DNA from: Peribacillus folii
GTDB lineage: Bacteria > Bacillota > Bacilli > Bacillales > DSM-1321
NCBI RefSeq assembly: GCF_030271255.1
Contig: NZ_JASJOM010000001.1
Location: 372,001-436,000, forward strand
DNA: 64,000 nt
Direction of reading: 5' to 3'
Positions 9,540-19,340 of the stretch are shown here, one piece after another. Under the pieces are notes generated by a model. The model was not told the DNA's origin and searched no databases. It saw only the letters and a program-made list of their open reading frames with translations. Numbering within the stretch: the first letter of the stretch is position 1; every line of letters starts with the position of its first letter. Both the position numbers and the translations under genes were made by a program.

Positions 9540-10385
9540 TTAACGGTTCCGTTTCAATTCGGCCATCATTTCCTTACCGGTTTTATCCCATTTGATCGCA
9601 CGATAGTGGGCATCATGGTAAAAGCTGTACCAAGCTCCATTTTCAAGCCCGTCTTTCATCCACTTTTCCTTCGCCTTGATGGATGCCATCGGATAATCGT
9701 CATAGGCAAGAACCCATAAGACATTGGCATGTGCATGTGTCGGCATGATATCGGCCATATGGATCAGCCTGTCAGCACCGTCTTTGATGATGATGATTGC
9801 GTGCCCATCACTATGTCCGCCAGTATGGATCATCGTAATGCCGTCCGTTATTTCCCTTTCTCCTTCAAAAGGGCGTACAAGAGAGGTGATTGCTTCCCAA
9901 TTGTCGGCCCAATATGTACTTTTTGAACGAATATTCGGGTTTTGCATTTCATTCCATTCCGTTTGGGTCGTAATGATTTCTGCACGCTCGAAAACAGGCA
10001 CCAACAAGTCGCCTTCACGTTTCGTCAAACCGCAGGCATGGTCAAAATGTAAGTGAGTCATCAAAATGTAATCGATATCATTTGTACCAAGGCCAAGTCT
10101 TTCAAGATCCGCTTCGAGAGACGACTCTTCCGTCACTCCAAAATTCCGCTTGAGCTTGTCATTCAGCTTCCCATTGCCAATCCCGGAATCGATGAGCAGA
10201 TTCAGCCCTTTGGTTTGCACCAATATCGGATCAGTACGCAATTCGATTTGGTTATTGTCGTTAACCGGATACTTCTTCGACCAGAGCGGCTTTGGCACGA
10301 CCCCGAACATCGCGCCGCCATCCAAATGAGTCACGCCGCCATTCAACCAGGTTAGTTTTATTTCCCCTATTTGCAAAGTTTCCAT
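9540..10385 (-). CDS. ytnP: Metallo-beta-lactamase-fold lactonase YtnP
   Basis: A 281-residue enzyme of the metallo-beta-lactamase superfamily. The zinc motif is HLHFDHACG, followed by HTGGHSDGH and a late Asp/His pair ([11 protein letters not shown]), all as in lactone hydrolases. In B. subtilis YtnP is described as a quorum-quenching lactonase that interferes with acyl-homoserine-lactone or streptomyces signalling; applying that here is inference. ATG at 10385 follows GGAGGGGG. It is transcribed alone. Confidence 0.88.
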   Translation of the reverse strand: METLQIGEIKLTWLNGGVTHLDGGAMFGVVPKPLWSKKYPVNDNNQIELRTDPILVQTKGLNLLIDSGIGNGKLNDKLKRNFGVTEESSLEADLERLGLGTNDIDYILMTHLHFDHACGLTKREGDLLVPVFERAEIITTQTEWNEMQNPNIRSKSTYWADNWEAITSLVRPFEGEREITDGITMIHTGGHSDGHAIIIIKDGADRLIHMADIMPTHAHANVLWVLAYDDYPMASIKAKEKWMKDGLENGAWYSFYHDAHYRAIKWDKTGKEMMAELKRNR

Positions 10386-10519
10386 TTTCCCCCTCCTCTT
10401 TCCTTAGTTTAACACCAGCTTCATCATCTGCAAATGGGTAACCATCATCGGAGGAGTCGGGATTGGAAAAACTTCCTCCTCATTCCTGCATCCGGAAAGG
10501 CCCTTTGCTTGACCATAAC

Positions 10520-10550
10520 AAAAAACCAGGTGCCGTCCACCTGGTTTTTT
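10520..10550 (-). terminator. Terminator of trmB
   Basis: A compact 13-bp stem (10520-10532 with 10538-10550) around a CCGTC loop, with A and T runs on either side so that it can work in both directions. It lies 12 bases after the trmB stop codon. Confidence 0.9.
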
Positions 10551-10562
10551 TGGTTGGTGATG

Positions 10563-11201
10563 TTATTGGAACATAGCTTCCAAGCGGTAAATCCGATTTC
10601 CTTTACTTGAGAACTTCTCTTCGTATTCCGTCATGATATTCCCCTCAAAGCTGCTATTATGCAAATCCAGGCTTACATATTTCAGCAGCATGCCATATTC
10701 GGAAATGCTCTTCAGGGAGGATTCGAATAATCCTTGGTTATCAGTCTTGAAATGGATCTCGCCTTTGTCCGGCAGGATGCCTTCATAAACTTCAAGGAAT
10801 GTTTTATACGTTAATCGGCGTTTGGCGTGACGGGATTTCGGCCATGGATCGGAGAAATTCAAGTAAACGCGATCGACGTCACCTTTTGCAAAATATTCCC
10901 CTAAATTTACTGCATCAACATTCAACAGCTTTAAATTCGGCACGTCCGCTTCAATCAGCAGGTCCAGTGCAGCGACAATGACGCTTCCATATACTTCAAT
11001 TCCGATGAAATTCACTTCTGGATGGGCCTTTGCCATTTCTGTAATGAAACGGCCTTTCCCCGTGCCCACTTCAATATATAACGGATTATCATTTCCGAAA
11101 ACTTCATGCCATTTACCTTTATGGCTCTTTGGCTGCTGAATTACATATTGCGGAAAATCATTCAAACGGTCTTCAGCCCAAGGTTTATTTCTTAAACGCA
11201 T
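10563..11201 (-). CDS. trmB: tRNA (guanine-N7-)-methyltransferase
   Basis: A 212-residue SAM-dependent enzyme that makes m7G46 in the variable loop of tRNAs. The SAM loop [12 protein letters not shown] and the family signature [18 protein letters not shown] are both visible, as is the C-terminal TEYEEKF block. ATG at 11201 ([13 protein letters not shown]) matches the family N-terminus and has AGGGGTG upstream; the longer frame is spurious. Monocistronic, divergent from ytzH. Confidence 0.95.
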   Translation of the reverse strand: MRLRNKPWAEDRLNDFPQYVIQQPKSHKGKWHEVFGNDNPLYIEVGTGKGRFITEMAKAHPEVNFIGIEVYGSVIVAALDLLIEADVPNLKLLNVDAVNLGEYFAKGDVDRVYLNFSDPWPKSRHAKRRLTYKTFLEVYEGILPDKGEIHFKTDNQGLFESSLKSISEYGMLLKYVSLDLHNSSFEGNIMTEYEEKFSSKGNRIYRLEAMFQ

Positions 11202-11454
11202 GATGACACCCCTATTTAAAATATAATCGTTCAAACCATAACACGAGTGGACGGATTCCTGCAAGCTGATTTTTTCAGGAATGCCGTGCATCCGCTCATT
11301 GGTGCAAATAAAAAACTGCCGGCCTCCAGGCGACAGTGTCTGTCATTTTCATGTATAAATCCTTCTTCACAACACACCATAAATGAGTGAAGGGCAGGCG
11401 AAAAAATCCGCCCGGAAAACCCTTAGGTCCATATTCAGAAAGGAGAGGTTTTAT

Positions 11455-11730
11455 ATGCCACTTTCCCATGAACACCAAATGTCACTTTTAAAGGATATAT
11501 TGACCAACCATCAATCAGATTGCTGCGGGTCCGTTTCAGAATGCGAGCAGGTGGAAAGGCTCGTCAAATCCTTAATGGTCAACATGGATATCGATAGCAA
11601 CGTGAAAACGATACTGACGGAGATTTACGACTATAGCCAGGGGGGCATCGGTGCCGCCGATTTAGATGCACATATTACTACCCACCAAAACAACCTGTCC
11701 CAGTGGGTGGATGATATCGATCAATTCTGA
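11455..11730 (+). CDS. ytzH: YtzH-like protein
   Basis: A 91-residue acidic, probably helical protein matching YtzH, a small Bacillus family of unknown role. It carries a Cys pair (DCCGSVSEC) at residues 22-30. ATG at 11455 has AAAGGAGAGG 8 bases upstream. Its stop codon is immediately followed by the converging stop codon of ytmP, with zero bases between, so there is no room for a separate terminator. Confidence 0.82.
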   Translation: MPLSHEHQMSLLKDILTNHQSDCCGSVSECEQVERLVKSLMVNMDIDSNVKTILTEIYDYSQGGIGAADLDAHITTHQNNLSQWVDDIDQF

Positions 11731-12522
11731 TCAGCCTACCATCAATAGGGCTTCTAATTTTTGCAGTAAATCGTTTCTCTCCTCGTACCGATTTCTGCGA
11801 TGATGCCATTGGATGGAAAGCACAAGTTGTGAAACCGTGTGCCATTTCATCCTCATCTCCAGGCCTGCATCAAGCTTTTTGCCATAACGGGCAAGCCATT
11901 GATTCCATTCCTCCCTTGGGATGTAGGAATACAGGAGTATGCCAAGGTCAATGGCCGGATCTCCAATGACGGCCCCGTCCCAATCAATGAGGAACAAACC
12001 GTCCGTTTCGGTCATGAGCCAATTATTATGGTTCACATCACAATGACAGACGACTTCTTCGTCGCATTCAATCAACAGGAGATTATCCTGCAGGAAATGA
12101 ATGGCTTGCTTGATGATCGGTATATCCGTAACATCCGAAGATAATCCGATTTCTATGTCTGTAAGTATACTTTCAGGTCGTAAAGGGGATTTCCCAAGCC
12201 TTTTGAGCATGCTTAACAAAGGATCGGATTGATGAATTTTTTGAAGCAGCTTTGCGACTCTTATATTGTCCATTTCCTGCTGAGATAGCTCCCTGCCTTC
12301 CATCCAATGCTGGGCCGTAATGACATCCCCATTTTCCAGGCGTTTTGTCCACATTAACTTCGGAACAATGCCCTCAGCTGAAAGAACAGCTAAAAATGGC
12401 GATGAATTACGTTTAAGGAAGAGCTTCTGCCCATCTTTCTCGGCTATAAAGGCTTCTCCTGTAGCTCCTCCAGCAGGGGAAATATCCCACTCCTGACCTA
12501 ATAAATGTTCCAACTGGTTCAC
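11731..12522 (-). CDS. ytmP: Phosphotransferase of the aminoglycoside/choline kinase fold (YtmP)
   Basis: A 263-residue kinase-fold protein. The catalytic loop VVCHCDVNHNNWL and the metal motif LIDWDGAVIGDPAIDLG are typical of the APH/choline kinase superfamily. The substrate is unknown; these are often small-molecule kinases. It probably starts at GTG 12522, with a GAGG about 12 bases upstream. It abuts ytzH tail to tail. Confidence 0.85.
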   Translation of the reverse strand: MNQLEHLLGQEWDISPAGGATGEAFIAEKDGQKLFLKRNSSPFLAVLSAEGIVPKLMWTKRLENGDVITAQHWMEGRELSQQEMDNIRVAKLLQKIHQSDPLLSMLKRLGKSPLRPESILTDIEIGLSSDVTDIPIIKQAIHFLQDNLLLIECDEEVVCHCDVNHNNWLMTETDGLFLIDWDGAVIGDPAIDLGILLYSYIPREEWNQWLARYGKKLDAGLEMRMKWHTVSQLVLSIQWHHRRNRYEERNDLLQKLEALLMVG

Positions 12523-12829
12523 CTTCGATTTCCTCGCTTAATCATACTAATATGGATACGTCACCTAGTGTATGTATTACCACTACTTTTTTGTCCATGT
12601 TTAATAAAAAACCCGCCTGCCGGCGAAGCTGCATATATACGTGCATCGGGATGACACCCGCAATTAAAAACATCCTCATTCCAGAGAAATAAAAAAATAG
12701 CTATTGAGCAATTTAACAATAGCCATAAATTAAATTTTAGTTGAAAAAAGGTTTCTTCGTCAAGTACTATAAAACGATTATACGCATAAAACAAAAACAA
12801 ATAAATCATTTCATATTTTTGTATGATAA
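12523..12829. other. Intergenic stretch between ytmP and ytlR, terminator only
   Basis: About 300 AT-rich bases. Apart from the hairpin at 12690-12723 I see no gene, RNA or coding remnant; the minus-strand frame across it has no family resemblance. Confidence 0.5.
12690..12723 (-). terminator. Probable terminator of the ytlP-ytlQ-ytlR operon
   Basis: A 7-bp stem (12700-12706 with 12717-12723) followed on the minus strand by seven T residues. It is weak in GC but correctly placed about 110 bases after the ytlR stop. Confidence 0.5.
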
Positions 12830-13768
12830 TTAATCCTTGATCATGACACGGATTTTATCTGGCAAAACCACCGCAGCCACTTCATCCATTCCAACAATTT
12901 CCCCATCCGACTGGATTTTTGCCGTCCCGTGATTTTTCATCTTTATCATTTTTCCAGAAAAAGAATCAACGTTTTTGATGTTAAGGTGGCCTCCCCATAA
13001 TACGGTGATGAAAACGGCCAATAATTTCAGCCAGGCAATATCATGAACCGCGATCACATTCAACCTGCCGTCATGAAGCTTTGCTAGAGGCGAAATTTTC
13101 ATTCCCCCGCCGAAGTATGGCTGGTTCGCAATGACGATGAACCACACCTTTTCCAGCTTTCGGCTTTTTCCATCAATGATCAATTCCATACTACCAGGTT
13201 TATGAGTGAATAGTCGGTTGAGAAAAAGGATGAGATAAATCAATTTACCCGCCTTGACGAAATTAAACCATTTTTTCAGGGGAGAACGGTCGGCATCAGC
13301 GGAAATTTCAGCATCAATGCCCATGCCAAGGCTGTTCATGAAGTAACCGACCTTCCCATCCGTCTCGTACTGACCAACATCGATAGCGTTGTGTTGGTTA
13401 TCCTGAAACAACCGCAGGGCTTGCCCGACACCCGTCGTTTTTTGGATGCCCCTTACATAATCATTGCCGGAGCCCGCTGCAAGCGACCCAAGGATGGCAT
13501 GGGGAAATGGAAGGGCGCCATTCACCACCTCATTCATCGTGCCATCTCCGCCTACCGCAATGATCCTTGTATCACGATCCGTCCTTGATAAAATTTCCTC
13601 CGTCAACCGGAATGCATGCCCTTTTTCTTCTGTAAAAAACACCTCATGGGGAACGGAACTGGATTTCAGCAGCCGCTCCGCTTTCTCCCATACCTTCATG
13701 CTGCCCGCAGTCCCAGCCCTTGGGTTGACGATGAAATAAAGGGTTTCATCAAGGCTCTGCATGCTCAT
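12830..13768 (-). CDS. ytlR: Diacylglycerol/lipid kinase family protein YtlR
   Basis: A 312-residue protein with the diacylglycerol-kinase catalytic domain: IVNPRAG near the start, the nucleotide loop VGGDGTMNEVVNG and the downstream GSGNDYVRG. The C-terminal half is the usual beta-sandwich (MKISPLAKLHDGRL, IQSDGE). It phosphorylates a lipid or lipid-like substrate at the membrane face; which one is unknown. ATG at 13768 follows AGAGGCGA and overlaps the end of ytlQ by 20 bases, showing translational coupling. It is the last gene of a three-gene operon. Confidence 0.88.
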   Translation of the reverse strand: MSMQSLDETLYFIVNPRAGTAGSMKVWEKAERLLKSSSVPHEVFFTEEKGHAFRLTEEILSRTDRDTRIIAVGGDGTMNEVVNGALPFPHAILGSLAAGSGNDYVRGIQKTTGVGQALRLFQDNQHNAIDVGQYETDGKVGYFMNSLGMGIDAEISADADRSPLKKWFNFVKAGKLIYLILFLNRLFTHKPGSMELIIDGKSRKLEKVWFIVIANQPYFGGGMKISPLAKLHDGRLNVIAVHDIAWLKLLAVFITVLWGGHLNIKNVDSFSGKMIKMKNHGTAKIQSDGEIVGMDEVAAVVLPDKIRVMIKD

Positions 13769-14762
13769 TCGCCTCTGTTCGGTGACTGTCGGCATCCCAT
13801 TCCGGCCTCCTGCTCGATGTCGTCTGACAATATTCCAGCAATGCCTGAGCTGCTTTCAATTGCTGCGCCTTAATGGGCGATGAAGTGGCCCGCATCCGCT
13901 CAAACCATTCCGGGAAACTCCGTTTATCCAATATGGTCATATCAAAAGGAATTTCGGGAAAATCGATATAACCATTCCGCGATAAAATCACCTTTTTAAT
14001 CGGAATGTTCACCTCATATAATGAAAATAACTGGGAGACGATATTACCCATCCGATTCGCACTCAATAACGGGTTGAGCACCTTTTTGTCAGGTTGCTTA
14101 TGATGCCTGCGAATCCAGAACCGGTCGCTGGAGCCAATGAACGCTGCATCCTCCTCCGCTTCGAGAAAAGTGATGCACCACGCGTCCATTGGCGTCAATA
14201 TAATGACATCAACTTCGACAGGCGCGTTTTTCAATAGAAAGATAGGCTTATATAAAACAAGAAACGTATCGGGAAAACGCTGCAGGAAAAAGCGGAGCCT
14301 CTCGTCCAAAAAAAACGATCGATCCACAAATGACTTTTCACGAACCGTCGAACTTCCCCATTTCATTTGAAAGCGAAGCAATTGATTTAAATAGTTCTGC
14401 TTTAATTCATCCAAATTAGCAGGACGGAAGGGAAACCGTAAGGAAAAAATATTCGGGTCCTGATCCTCTGCCTGGTTCTGCAGCACCAGCTCATCAGCTT
14501 CCGTCGCCTGCTTATCCGCCCTGCTGAAGATGCCCCTCACTTTTCTCATCAAGCTTTTGGATTCGTCTAGAGCAGGTTGGCTTTTCATCTCTTCGGGCTC
14601 TGCGACCGCGTCGCTATACAGCTGATCTAGTTCACCCGCTTGATAAGCGGCCTTCAATTTATCCCATTGCTGTTTTTTCAATCGTGCATATTGTGTTGGA
14701 TATCGGTAAATATCCTGTTCATACCGGGAAATATAATCTTGCATCTTTATGAGCTGTGCCAT
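13749..14762 (-). CDS. ytlQ: YtlQ-like protein of unknown function
   Basis: A 337-residue soluble protein. The N-terminal third is charged and helical; the central part (about residues 130-270) reads like a nuclease-related or NERD-type alpha/beta domain (FLVLYKPIFLLKNAPVEVDV then WCITFLEAEEDAAFIG), but no catalytic motif is certain. The name rests on its place between ytlP and ytlR. ATG at 14762 has GGGTGG upstream. The gap to ytlP is 24 bases. Confidence 0.75.
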   Translation of the reverse strand: MAQLIKMQDYISRYEQDIYRYPTQYARLKKQQWDKLKAAYQAGELDQLYSDAVAEPEEMKSQPALDESKSLMRKVRGIFSRADKQATEADELVLQNQAEDQDPNIFSLRFPFRPANLDELKQNYLNQLLRFQMKWGSSTVREKSFVDRSFFLDERLRFFLQRFPDTFLVLYKPIFLLKNAPVEVDVIILTPMDAWCITFLEAEEDAAFIGSSDRFWIRRHHKQPDKKVLNPLLSANRMGNIVSQLFSLYEVNIPIKKVILSRNGYIDFPEIPFDMTILDKRSFPEWFERMRATSSPIKAQQLKAAQALLEYCQTTSSRRPEWDADSHRTEANEHAEP

Positions 14763-14786
14763 TCGGCCGCCACCCTTCTCTCTCTA

Positions 14787-15347
14787 TTATTGAAGATTCA
14801 TCGTAAAAACCTTTTCGTATGAAGGTGATTCCCCGATATGTGTTTGATAGAGCGCCACCTGGACTGCCTCAAACTGCTTATCATTCAGATCCGCCACCTG
14901 CCGGACACTTTCCAACGAAAAAGAATCTTCCCCCGTGAACTTTCTTGCTAGCGTTATATGGGGCTTAAACGGCTTTTTATCAAGCTGAAAACCAGCGTCT
15001 GCACATGAGGTATAAATCTTCTCCTGCAACGAAAAAAGCCGGTGTTGCCGCTTCACACCCGACCATAAAATCCTCGGACTTTCATGCTTGCCAAAAACGT
15101 CGATCGCATCCAGGGCAAGCTCAAATGAGGATTCATTCGCAAGCGCACTTTCGACACGCCTCAACGCATCCTTTTTCAATGCCTCGTCAGCACTTCCCAA
15201 AAACGCCATCGTAATATGATAATCGGCCGGATGCAGCCATTTCTTAAATGGAAACCTTGAATTCAGCCGTTCCGTCACAGCATGTAAATGTGCCTTGATG
15301 TCATCAGGCAAAACTAAGGCAAAGAAAAAATGAGTATTCATGGTCAC
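14787..15347 (-). CDS. thpR: RNA 2',3'-cyclic phosphodiesterase (2'-5' RNA ligase family, YtlP)
   Basis: About 186 residues with the two HxT motifs of the 2H phosphoesterase fold: HPADYHITMAFLG and PHITLARKF. This family opens 2',3'-cyclic phosphates on RNA ends. GTG at 15347 is chosen because GGAAGG lies 7 bases upstream; ATG 15353 is too close to that site and ATG 15341 is the alternative. It is the first gene of the ytlP-ytlQ-ytlR operon. Confidence 0.88.
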   Translation of the reverse strand: MTMNTHFFFALVLPDDIKAHLHAVTERLNSRFPFKKWLHPADYHITMAFLGSADEALKKDALRRVESALANESSFELALDAIDVFGKHESPRILWSGVKRQHRLFSLQEKIYTSCADAGFQLDKKPFKPHITLARKFTGEDSFSLESVRQVADLNDKQFEAVQVALYQTHIGESPSYEKVFTMNLQ

Positions 15348-15560
15348 TGACATTCCTTCCTGTTCTTCCTATAATTTTACCATAATTCCCATAGCATATA
15401 CTCAACTTGTACTTGCTTTCATGTTATTCCCGCCAGCAGGAAAAAGACTCGGAATTCAGTCAGTACACCGGCATTGGGAGGCAACGAATCCTTCATGGGC
15501 TAGGACGGATTTTCATCAGGGATGGGTGGATTAGCGAAGATATCATGGATGAATCAAAGA

Positions 15561-15588
15561 AAAAAAGGACCATAAGCGGTCCTTTTTC
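15561..15588 (-). terminator. Terminator of mntH
   Basis: A 10-bp perfect stem (15562-15571 with 15578-15587) with a 6-base loop, flanked by A and T runs and placed 13 bases past the mntH stop. Confidence 0.85.
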
Positions 15589-15600
15589 ACATTTCTTTTT

Positions 15601-16839
15601 TTAGGTAAACAGCGTTTCATATAGCAGGAACAGGTTCAGCCCGATAATAAGGATTGCTATTAGCCAAGCAATACCTGAAGTGATTTTGTGGTTGACCAGA
15701 TTACCCATGATGTTTTTATTGCTTGTAAACATGATCAAGGGCACCAAGGCGAAGGCGATACCGAACGAAAGTACAACCTGGCTCATGACCAAGGCTTTGG
15801 ATGGGTTCACTCCCCATATGATGATGATGAGGGGCGGCAAGGTCGTGATGACCCTCCGCAAATATATCGGGATATGCCTTTTGATGAATCCCTGCATGAC
15901 GACATCACCTGTCATTACACCGACGGAAGAGCTCGATAATCCGGCGAATAATAATCCGATTCCAAAGAACATCGCGACGGAAGGCCCAAGCATCGCGCCG
16001 AATTGTTGATAGGCTACGTCCAAATCTTCTACTAATATTCCACTCTTATGAAATAATGCTGCTGAAACGATCACCATCGCGGCATTGATTCCGCCTGCAA
16101 TCAACATGGCGATGACAATGTCAATTTGTTCAAAACGAAAAATCCTTTTTCTTTCCAAGTCGTTTGTACCGACTATCCTCTTTTGGGTTAAAGAAGAATG
16201 CAGGTAAATGGCATGCGGCATTACGGTAGCTCCAAGCATCCCCGCCGAAAGTAAAATGCTGTCCACCCCTTCGAATTTTGGGGTGAATAGGCCATAGGCG
16301 ATGGCAGATGTATCGGGATGCGCATAAAAGACCTGGGCTCCGAAAGCAAGCACCACAACAAAGATCATGACCGTGATCAACGCTTCGAATGTCCGATAGC
16401 CCCTGCGCTGGAATTCCAAAATGACAAAGGAACCGATTGCTGCAATGAGGGCCGATGTGATGAGGGGCAGGTCGAAGAGCAAATAAATCCCAAGTGCGGC
16501 ACCAATGAATTCAGCCAAGTCCGTTGCCATGATAACGGCTTCGGCCTGTATCCATAATAATAGCGATGTTTTTTTCGAAAATCTTTCCCTGCATAGTTCA
16601 GGAAGGTTTTTTCCTGTGGCGATCCCCAATTTTGCTGACAATGTTTGAATGAGCACAGCCATCAAATTGGAAGCGAAAATGACCCATAATAGCGTATATC
16701 CATATTTGGAACCGGCTGTAATATTGGTTGCATAATTCCCTGGATCGATATAGGCGACGGCGGCTATGAACGCTGGCCCCAGATATGGAAGCAGATTTTT
16801 AAATCCACGGGAAGAAGATTGATGCAATGCACCAGACAT
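15601..16839 (-). CDS. mntH: Nramp-family divalent metal transporter
   Basis: A 412-residue integral membrane protein with about 11 hydrophobic segments. The Nramp metal site is visible in helix 1 (AYIDPGNYATNI) and helix 6 (GATVMPHAIYLHSSL). It imports Mn2+ with protons. ATG at 16839 has GGAG 11 bases upstream. Regulation by MntR is usual for this gene in Bacillus; the upstream 200 bases contain an imperfect dyad around 16893-16914, but I could not find a convincing MntR box. Monocistronic. Confidence 0.93.
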   Translation of the reverse strand: MSGALHQSSSRGFKNLLPYLGPAFIAAVAYIDPGNYATNITAGSKYGYTLLWVIFASNLMAVLIQTLSAKLGIATGKNLPELCRERFSKKTSLLLWIQAEAVIMATDLAEFIGAALGIYLLFDLPLITSALIAAIGSFVILEFQRRGYRTFEALITVMIFVVVLAFGAQVFYAHPDTSAIAYGLFTPKFEGVDSILLSAGMLGATVMPHAIYLHSSLTQKRIVGTNDLERKRIFRFEQIDIVIAMLIAGGINAAMVIVSAALFHKSGILVEDLDVAYQQFGAMLGPSVAMFFGIGLLFAGLSSSSVGVMTGDVVMQGFIKRHIPIYLRRVITTLPPLIIIIWGVNPSKALVMSQVVLSFGIAFALVPLIMFTSNKNIMGNLVNHKITSGIAWLIAILIIGLNLFLLYETLFT

Positions 16840-17009
16840 GTGAATTTCAACTCCTTTTTATATGCAACTCAAAATGTTGCGACGAGTAAACTTTTTAGGT
16901 TATTAGCAAGTATATTCCTCGATTCTGAAAATGTCAAAAGGGACAAACTGAAAATTTTTTTAGTGGATTTAAGGAGGAGCATGACGGGGGTGCGAGACGG
17001 GCTTGAAAG

Positions 17010-17040
17010 AAAAAAAAACCCTTTGCCAGGGGGCAAAGGG
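17010..17040 (-). terminator. Terminator of dat
   Basis: A 9-bp GC-containing stem (17019-17027 with 17032-17040) followed on the minus strand by a long T run (nine bases). Confidence 0.88.
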
Positions 17041-17051
17041 GCCATTCATGA

Positions 17052-17906
17052 TCAGTCAATCGAACCGCATTGCCTTTCGATTTCCTGGGAGAAAAGCTGT
17101 TGCAATTTTTTCGTTACCGGACCGGTTTCACCGGCTGCGATCATTCCGCCATCAATGTTGATGATCGGCGTCACTTCTACGCTTGTGCTTGTATAGAGGA
17201 CTTCATCCGCTGTCATCATTTCTTCGACCGTGAAGGGTTCCTCCACGTATGGAATGCCATGATCAGCGCATAGCTTAAGCATCACCTGGCGGGTAATCCC
17301 ATTCAGGATCAAGTTGGTGGCAGGATGCGTTTTCAGCGTGCCGTCCACCACGATTGATACATTGGAGGAGCTCCCCTCCGTGACCAACCCGTCACGATGC
17401 TGGATCGCCTCGTCACAGCCAGCTTCCGCCGCTGCCTGCTTAGCCAAGAGATTACCAAGCAAATTCAAGCTTTTGATATTACAGCGCAGCCAGCGGATAT
17501 CGTCAGTCGTGATGCCCTTAGCCCCAGGCTTCATCTTTCCTGTATAAGGAATTTCCTTCGTATAGGCAACAAAAACCGGTTCGACGTCCGAACTTGGAAA
17601 GACATGTGTCCGCGGACTTACCCCGCGTGTAAGCTGCATATAGATGATTCCGTCCTGCAATCCATCTTCGGAAATGAGCTCTTTCACGCGCGTTTCCATT
17701 TCCGCTACGGTGAAGGGGACTTTCATCTGAATCAATTTTGCGCTGTCCAGCAAGCGGTTCAGATGCATCTCTCCCGCAAATAATTTCCCATTATAAACCC
17801 GGATGACCTCATAGACACCATCACCGAATTGATATCCCCTGTCCTCAATATCAACCGAAACATCGGACCTGTTTTTTATTTCGCCGTTTAAAATGATTTT
17901 TCCCAT
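17052..17906 (-). CDS. dat: D-amino-acid transaminase
   Basis: A 284-residue PLP enzyme of fold type IV that interconverts D-alanine and D-glutamate via their keto acids, feeding peptidoglycan precursors. The catalytic lysine is in NIKSLNLLGN, followed by the cofactor-phosphate region TEGSSSNVSIV and the C-terminal EVTPI block. The length is that of the classical Bacillus enzyme. ATG at 17906 follows GAGGGAG. It lies 21 bases downstream of pepV and shares the terminator, so pepV-dat is an operon. Confidence 0.93.
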   Translation of the reverse strand: MGKIILNGEIKNRSDVSVDIEDRGYQFGDGVYEVIRVYNGKLFAGEMHLNRLLDSAKLIQMKVPFTVAEMETRVKELISEDGLQDGIIYMQLTRGVSPRTHVFPSSDVEPVFVAYTKEIPYTGKMKPGAKGITTDDIRWLRCNIKSLNLLGNLLAKQAAAEAGCDEAIQHRDGLVTEGSSSNVSIVVDGTLKTHPATNLILNGITRQVMLKLCADHGIPYVEEPFTVEEMMTADEVLYTSTSVEVTPIINIDGGMIAAGETGPVTKKLQQLFSQEIERQCGSID

Positions 17907-17927
17907 GTTTTCTCCCTCTTTGACCGC

Positions 17928-19340
17928 TTATTTTGCCAATTCATGAATGGCACGTGCATAAATGGACGTAGCCTTAAGCATATCTTCAATGTCAATATAT
18001 TCATCTTTCTGATGCGCAATGTCCTCGCTGCCAGGGAATAGCGGTCCGAATGCAACGCCTTCCTTCAGGGAGCGGGCATATGTTCCGCCTCCTATCGAAA
18101 GCAGTTCCGCTTTATCACCGGTCTCCGCTTCGTAAACCTCCTGCAGCGTCTTGATCAAAAAACTGTCGCTGTTCACATAATGCGGCGTTGAATGCGAATT
18201 GGTCTTCACGTTCAAATTATATGCAGCAAGCCTTTCCTCCAATGCCGCCTTTTGCTGTTCCCATTCGAATGTCACCGGATAGCGCATGCTGAAGCCAATC
18301 GAGCTATCGCCTTGCTTGGAATAATTGAAAACGCCGGCATTCATCGTTAATTCACCGGTTTCCTCATCCGTATAGGCCAGCCCCAGATTATTTCCGCGGG
18401 AATCTTCAAACAACCGATCCTTGATGAAGGTGAAGTAGGATTTCGCATGAGGATCAAGTGAAAGGTCCGCTAAAAAGACGGCTAAATGAAGCCCTGCATT
18501 GATTCCATTGTTCGGTTCCATTGCGTGTGCAGATACGCCGTTCAATTCAAGAAGCACTTGATTTTTTTGCGGAACGGCTTGGCCCTTCAACGAGTACTTT
18601 TGCATAAAAGCCTGATAGCTTGCGACCACCTCGGCAGGATTGGCTGCCTCGACTACCGCCGTTGCAAAATCCGGCACCATATTCGTCCGGCGTCCTGAAG
18701 AGAATTCGCTGACATTCACTTCAGAGCTCGTTCCATGTCCCGCATCAATAGGCTGAATGATGGAGAAGTCCCAGATTCCTTTTTCCGCACTGATGATAGG
18801 GAAGTCCGCATCGGGTGCAAAGCCCATCGATGGCATTTCCTCCACTTCAAAGTAGCGGTCCACACAGCGCCAGTTTGATTCCTCATCTGTCCCGATGATC
18901 ATCCGCACTCGTTTGTTCAAAGGCTGCCCAAGCTCCCTCACCAGCTTCATTGCATGGTAAGCAGCCATCGTCGGCCCCTTATCATCGATTGCACCGCGAG
19001 CATAGATGCGGCCATTGCGCAGCTCTGCTCCAAATGGATCGGAGCTCCAGCCGTCACCCTCCGGCACAACGTCAACATGACACAAGATACCGATCAACTC
19101 ATCGCCTTCGCCCATTTCAATATGTCCGGCGACATTATCGACATTCTTGACGGTAAAACCGTCCTTCTCGCCCAATTGAAGCATAAAATCAAGCGCTTCC
19201 TTCACACCTTGTCCAAATGGTGCATCCTCTGTCTTATTTTCTTCATCCAGAACACTTTTTATTTTCAGCAAATTTTGCGTGTCCAGCAATAGGTCCATTT
19301 TCCGTTTTTCGACTTCTTCCCGCCAATTCAATTCAGTCAC
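17928..19340 (-). CDS. pepV: M20 dipeptidase PepV (YtjP)
   Basis: A 470-residue cytosolic zinc dipeptidase of family M20. Metal-site motifs: ILCHVDVVPEGDGW, ARGAIDDKGP, GTDEESNWRC, and the C-terminal IGGGTYARS with GSEDIAHQKDEYI. The inserted lid domain (about residues 190-385) is present. GTG at 19340 is favoured because GAGGAG sits 9 bases upstream; TTG at 19349 directly abuts that site. It forms an operon with dat, linking peptide turnover to D-amino-acid supply. Confidence 0.92.
   Translation of the reverse strand: MTELNWREEVEKRKMDLLLDTQNLLKIKSVLDEENKTEDAPFGQGVKEALDFMLQLGEKDGFTVKNVDNVAGHIEMGEGDELIGILCHVDVVPEGDGWSSDPFGAELRNGRIYARGAIDDKGPTMAAYHAMKLVRELGQPLNKRVRMIIGTDEESNWRCVDRYFEVEEMPSMGFAPDADFPIISAEKGIWDFSIIQPIDAGHGTSSEVNVSEFSSGRRTNMVPDFATAVVEAANPAEVVASYQAFMQKYSLKGQAVPQKNQVLLELNGVSAHAMEPNNGINAGLHLAVFLADLSLDPHAKSYFTFIKDRLFEDSRGNNLGLAYTDEETGELTMNAGVFNYSKQGDSSIGFSMRYPVTFEWEQQKAALEERLAAYNLNVKTNSHSTPHYVNSDSFLIKTLQEVYEAETGDKAELLSIGGGTYARSLKEGVAFGPLFPGSEDIAHQKDEYIDIEDMLKATSIYARAIHELAK

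Noticed and set aside
16893-16914. MntR box upstream of mntH
   Set aside because: The dyad matches only in its outer bases and its length differs from the MntR consensus, so it is not listed as a site.
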